From positions 1 through 53,892 of the forward strand of contig JAEXFN010000060.1 in the NCBI GenBank assembly GCA_023400055.1: a DNA stretch of 53,892 bases, given 5' to 3'. Position 1 is the first letter of the stretch, and every line of letters begins with the position of its first letter. Both the position numbers and the translations under genes were made by a program. The notes below the pieces were generated by a model. It was not told the DNA's origin. It saw only the letters and a list, made by a program, of their open reading frames with translations, and searched no databases. This stretch comes from Bacillota bacterium (GTDB lineage Bacteria > Bacillota > UBA4882 > UBA8346). Positions 50,513-53,892 of this stretch are shown piece after piece.

Positions 50513-53251
50513 ATGTTGTTAAAAAAAGTTTCCAGTTCTTTATCGTTTAAAATTATTCTATTGCTCAACGCTTTTCTGATCATTCCGGCCATCATCATCC
50601 TGATCTTCTTCAATACCAAAGTGACCCACTCGATCGCCGGTGAAATCAAGAAAAACCTCGTGGCGGTCACCGACGAGAAACTGGATAAATTGAACCAGCG
50701 GTTCGACAGCATGGAAGAACTGGCCCAGTCGATGGCCGAAGAGCCTTATATGAACGATTTCTTCGCCGGACTCCATAGCGGCCAGCCGCTGGATCCAAGC
50801 AAGCTGCGCCGCATCGCTGCCGTACTGGAAAACGAGTTCCGGAGAGGCAACGGCATCTATGAAAACCTGTTGTTTTATTACAAGCAAGTGGCCATCGTCG
50901 ACAGTCTCCATGGCCAAACCGTGGGCAAAGTAAACAAACAGCAAGACCGCCTGCTGGGCTTCATCCGGATTTCTCCGGTCACCGGCCGGCCGGTCATGGT
51001 CAACTACATCCCAGTCCCCGGCAACGCGATGTTCGTGATGTCCATCGAACTGAATAATCTCACCGGGAAAATCATTGACAGCGGCCAGGATAAACTGATA
51101 AAATCCATTATCCTCGATGCGGACGGGTTGGTCATCGCCGCGCAGAATCAGCGCCAAATCATGAAATATAACTTCCGCAAGGCCGGCGGCGACGCCGCCC
51201 GTTTCTTCGGAACCGTCAAGGCCAAGGGCAGGGGCACCGACTTCGTAACGCTGGACGGCCAAAAATATATCGCCGCATTCGCCAAGGATCCGGCCCGCCC
51301 GTTATATCTGGTCAGCTATACCCCGATCTCCCAATATACCCAGCTGAGCCAGCAGCTGGCTTTGGGAATCCTGATTCTGCTGCTCATCTGCATGGCGGCC
51401 GGCTTGTTGGCTTCGTATTACCTGTCCCAACGCCTCATCAAGCGGCCCATTCAAAAACTGATTGCCGCCACCGAAAAAATGGCCCTGGGCGATTGCGACG
51501 TTCAGGTGGCCGTCGCGTCGCAGGATGAGATCGGCGGCCTGGCGCATGCCTTCAATGTCATGGTCGATAACATCCGGGAAGGAGCCCAGGCCGCCGTGAG
51601 CATCGCCAACGGCGATTTAAACGTCGCGCTCCAGCCCAAGTCGGACCAGGATCTATTGGCGATCAGCATCATCCGGGTCGCGGCGACCTTGCGGGAGCTG
51701 ATCGACGAAATGAATCACATGTCCGAGCAGCACGACGCCGGCGATATCGACGTCTATGTCCCCGAAGCGAAGTTTCAAGGCGCCTACCGGGTGATGGCCG
51801 CCGGCGTAAATAAAATGGTGACCGGGCACGTCAGCGCGATCCTAAACGGCATTGCCTGCATGGATGAGTTCGGCAAGGGAAACTTTGACGCCACCATTGA
51901 GAAATTGCCCGGCAAAAAGGCGGTGCTTCATGAATGCATCGAGGCTCTGCGGAAGAATCTCAAGGCCGTCAATGCCGAAATCAACCAGCTGGTGACGGCC
52001 ACCGATGAAGGCCGATTGAATGTCCGGGCCAATCCCGAAGTCTTTTTGGGGGATTGGGCAGCCATGATTAAGGGAATCAACGGACTGATCGACTCCATCC
52101 TCAATCCGATTAATGAAGCCGCCGCCGTGCTCTACGAAATGTCCGCGGGGAACCTGGCTGTCAATGTCCGGGGCAATTATCAAGGCGATCATGCCAAAAT
52201 TAAAAATGCGCTGAACGATACGATTGCGATTCTGTCTTCCTATATTAATGAAATCGCGGCGATACTGACCCAGATGGCCAACGGCAATCTGGATGTCCAT
52301 ATTAGCAAGGATTATCGCGGCGATTTTGCCGCTATCAAAGACTCACTGACTACCATTATCGGTTCTTTCAACCAAATGCTCGGTGACATCTATGGCGCTG
52401 CCGAACAAGTTGCGGCAGGCGCCGGCCAGATTTCCGACTCCAATCAGAATCTGTCCCAGGCTGCCACCGAACAGGCGGCCACGGCGGAAGAGATCAACGC
52501 CTCGGTCACCGAAATCGCCAACCAGACCAAAGAAAACGCCCTTCACGCCAAAGAAGCGAATGAATTATCCTTATCCGCCAAAGAGCAAGCCGTCAGTGGC
52601 AATGCCCGGATGGCGGACATGATGGAGGCCATGAAAGCCATCAACGAATCCTCCGCCACGATCTCCAAGATCATTAAAGTCATCGACGAAATCGCCTTCC
52701 AGACCAACATCCTCGCCCTGAACGCCGCGGTCGAAGCCGCCCGCGCCGGGCAGCACGGCAAAGGCTTCGCGGTGGTGGCCGAAGAAGTCCGCAACCTGGC
52801 GGCCCGCAGCGCCGATGCGGCCAAGGAAACCACGGCCATGATTGAAGCCTCGGTCCACAAGGTTGAGAACGGCACCCGAATCGCCAGCCAAACCGCGGGC
52901 GCCCTCAATCACATCGTCGAATTGGCGAGCAAGGTCGCCGCCCTGGTGGGGGAGATTGCCACCGCTTCCAAGGATCAAGCGACCGGCATCGTTCAGGTGA
53001 ATGAAGGTATCCATCAATTATCCCAGGTGACCCAGACCAGCACCGCCACCACCGAAGAAAGCGCCGCCGCCAGTGAAGAACTGACTTCCCAGGCCGAGCG
53101 GTTGAAAGGCATGGTCGAAAGATTCAAGCTGAAAGATGGGGAAGCGGACCCGGACCCCGGCGCGGCGTCCCGCCAGAACCCGACGCCCCTGGCGGCGCTT
53201 GTCGCAAAACGGCAGGTCAAATCCGCCGATGTAGATTTAGAGAAATATTGA
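50513..53251 (+). CDS. methyl-accepting chemotaxis protein with several HAMP units
   Basis: 912 residues from ATG 50513 (MLLKKVSSSLSFKIILLLNA). Membrane segment 1 is at about 12-32, an extracellular sensor at 33-280 of Cache-like layout (LVIAAQNQRQIMKYNF, YLVSYTPIS), membrane segment 2 at about 283-308. Then HAMP (RPIQKLIAATEKMALGDCDV, DEIGGLAHAFNVMVDNI) and further HAMP-like units up to about 620 (NEAAAVLYEMSAGNLAVNV, NEIAAILTQMANGNLDVHI). The signalling hairpin tip is EIAFQTNILALNAAVEAARA followed by GFAVVAEEVRNLAARS. It ends without a CheB/CheR pentapeptide. It would signal through CheA/CheW to the flagellar motor or a related output. Confidence 0.94.
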   Translation: MLLKKVSSSLSFKIILLLNAFLIIPAIIILIFFNTKVTHSIAGEIKKNLVAVTDEKLDKLNQRFDSMEELAQSMAEEPYMNDFFAGLHSGQPLDPSKLRRIAAVLENEFRRGNGIYENLLFYYKQVAIVDSLHGQTVGKVNKQQDRLLGFIRISPVTGRPVMVNYIPVPGNAMFVMSIELNNLTGKIIDSGQDKLIKSIILDADGLVIAAQNQRQIMKYNFRKAGGDAARFFGTVKAKGRGTDFVTLDGQKYIAAFAKDPARPLYLVSYTPISQYTQLSQQLALGILILLLICMAAGLLASYYLSQRLIKRPIQKLIAATEKMALGDCDVQVAVASQDEIGGLAHAFNVMVDNIREGAQAAVSIANGDLNVALQPKSDQDLLAISIIRVAATLRELIDEMNHMSEQHDAGDIDVYVPEAKFQGAYRVMAAGVNKMVTGHVSAILNGIACMDEFGKGNFDATIEKLPGKKAVLHECIEALRKNLKAVNAEINQLVTATDEGRLNVRANPEVFLGDWAAMIKGINGLIDSILNPINEAAAVLYEMSAGNLAVNVRGNYQGDHAKIKNALNDTIAILSSYINEIAAILTQMANGNLDVHISKDYRGDFAAIKDSLTTIIGSFNQMLGDIYGAAEQVAAGAGQISDSNQNLSQAATEQAATAEEINASVTEIANQTKENALHAKEANELSLSAKEQAVSGNARMADMMEAMKAINESSATISKIIKVIDEIAFQTNILALNAAVEAARAGQHGKGFAVVAEEVRNLAARSADAAKETTAMIEASVHKVENGTRIASQTAGALNHIVELASKVAALVGEIATASKDQATGIVQVNEGIHQLSQVTQTSTATTEESAAASEELTSQAERLKGMVERFKLKDGEADPDPGAASRQNPTPLAALVAKRQVKSADVDLEKY

Positions 53252-53278
53252 GGTCGGCTCGGCTTCAAACCCATGACC

Positions 53279-53309
53279 GAGAGTCCGTCGGTATCACCGA
53301 CGGACTCTC
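53279..53309 (+). terminator. perfect 14-base hairpin after the chemoreceptor gene
   Basis: GAGAGTCCGTCGGT and ACCGACGGACTCTC flank a 3-base ATC loop 28 bases past the stop codon. The stem is very stable; there is no T run, so termination may need a factor. Confidence 0.6.
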
Positions 53310-53483
53310 CAATGAAAGACAACTTCCATGATTAATATTATATCGCCAAAAGCCGGTCCTGAAGTATCGTTTTTGTACCCGAAAAATATCATCGGCCTCC
53401 CGGAACCATGATTCGCGGGATTCAAGGATTAACATGATGCAATTCGCCGGGGATCCCAGGGAATCCTGACCTTAAAAAGAGCC

Positions 53484-53576
53484 GATCACGGATTGGATGG
53501 ATTTAAGGATTTCACGAAAAAATCCGCTTCCCGCTCTCTAGGCCGTGGAATCCTTTCATCCGTTTAATCCGTGATC
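53484..53576. repeat. 93-base imperfect palindrome
   Basis: The left arm GATCACGGATT...GGATGGATTTAAGGATT...CACG and the right arm CGTGGAATCCTTTCATCC...AATCCGTGATC are reverse complements with a few mismatches. The centre is about 27 bases. It is probably a miniature or REP-type element. Confidence 0.55.
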
Positions 53577-53725
53577 TAGTCTTTTTGCCAATCAAGGAGC
53601 TCTCTCAGCCGTTGAGCAAGCGACTTTGTCCCGGTTAGCTATGCGGTTAAAACGTATTGAGTGACTGAAAGTAGATTCTTAAAAAAAGTCTTGTCTATCC
53701 AGCTTAATCCTGTGCGAAATGTCCA

Positions 53726-53745
53726 GGGGTTGAACGGTCAACCCC
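53726..53745. repeat. short perfect hairpin
   Basis: GGGGTTGA and TCAACCCC flank ACGG. It has no gene nearby; function unknown. Confidence 0.4.
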
Positions 53746-53792
53746 AACACCGTGGACCTACCCCTCCGCAGGGCCTCATGCCGGCCCTTGAT

Positions 53793-53891
53793 AGTGGTTC
53801 CTAATCTTTATCATGATGGGATGGTCAAAACTCCGTGGAGCATGGAGATTTTGACCATCCCATGGATAGTAAGGTAATTAGGAACCACACT
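53793..53891. repeat. 99-base palindrome at the window end, MITE-like
   Basis: The outer arms AGTGGTTCCTAAT and ATTAGGAACCACACT, and the inner arms GATGGGATGGTCAAAA and TTTTGACCATCCCAT, make a nearly continuous inverted repeat with a small loop carrying CTCC/GGAG. The element may be a non-autonomous mobile element or a large hairpin; the window ends one base after it. Confidence 0.6.
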
Positions 53892-53892
53892 T

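Larger units (their letters stand above)
53252..53892. other. gene-free region rich in palindromes
   Basis: No credible gene. Four hairpin or palindrome elements are listed separately (53279, 53484, 53726, 53793). The rest shows nothing recognisable. Confidence 0.55.

Overview
The window looks like chromosomal DNA of an anaerobic, moderately GC-rich Bacillota (Clostridia- or Limnochordia-like) bacterium. This is inferred from strong AGGAGG ribosome binding sites, frequent TTG/GTG starts, a T-box leader on a cys operon, a complete [FeFe]-hydrogenase maturation set (hydG-aspA-hydF-TM1266-hydE), a probable Re-type citrate synthase, a YpuA-like DUF1002 protein and a HisKA_2/ANTAR two-component pair. 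No rRNA, tRNA, CRISPR array, prophage or transposase was seen.

Layout. 1-0.9 kb: a fragment of gamma-glutamyltransferase abuts, out of frame, a secreted IPT/TIG protein with six 14-residue acidic repeats. 1.2-8 kb: LCP-family protein, QueG-like Fe-S protein, a T-box-controlled cysE-cysS operon, DUF1002 protein, RlpA-like protein. 8.4-14.2 kb: Re-citrate-synthase-like enzyme, IolB, a spermidine-synthase-like protein, SnoaL-like, GNAT and methyltransferase genes. 14.4-20.5 kb: hydrogenase maturation operon with a CRP/FNR-type palindrome and a candidate 33-codon ORF upstream. 20.5-28.9 kb: GNAT, a cysteine-rich protein, then a GH42 beta-galactosidase locus with a MalFG-type ABC transporter and a divergent AraC regulator. 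29-32.1 kb: acetyltransferases and a VapBC-like pair. 32.7-43.8 kb: a large minus-strand locus, described below. 44-50.2 kb: lysR-idi divergent from a UbiD/UbiX aromatic-acid decarboxylase locus with a DASS transporter. 50.5-53.3 kb: a chemoreceptor, followed by about 640 bases of gene-free palindromes.

The most interesting part is 32.7-43.8 kb. A sensor kinase whose N-terminus is a degenerate RbsA-type sugar-ABC ATPase, followed by GAF and HisKA_2/HATPase domains, is paired with an ANTAR response regulator. Just downstream lie a promoter and a leader containing an intrinsic terminator, then an Rbs-type ABC transporter and six enzymes: an EryC-like TIM barrel, a SIS isomerase, RpiB-like and TIM-like isomerases, and DhaK/DhaL kinase subunits. 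The enzymes resemble known erythrulose (tetrose) pathways that end in D-erythrose 4-phosphate. I propose a transporter-coupled sensor that controls a ketotetrose uptake and catabolic operon by antitermination. The substrate and the signalling mechanism are inferred.

A second unusual feature is intergenic: three arrays (8.2, 12.2-12.6 and 29.8-30.2 kb) of degenerate units phased at 21 bases, two of which are copies of the same roughly 400-base element. Several other dispersed hairpins and palindromes recur in the window.
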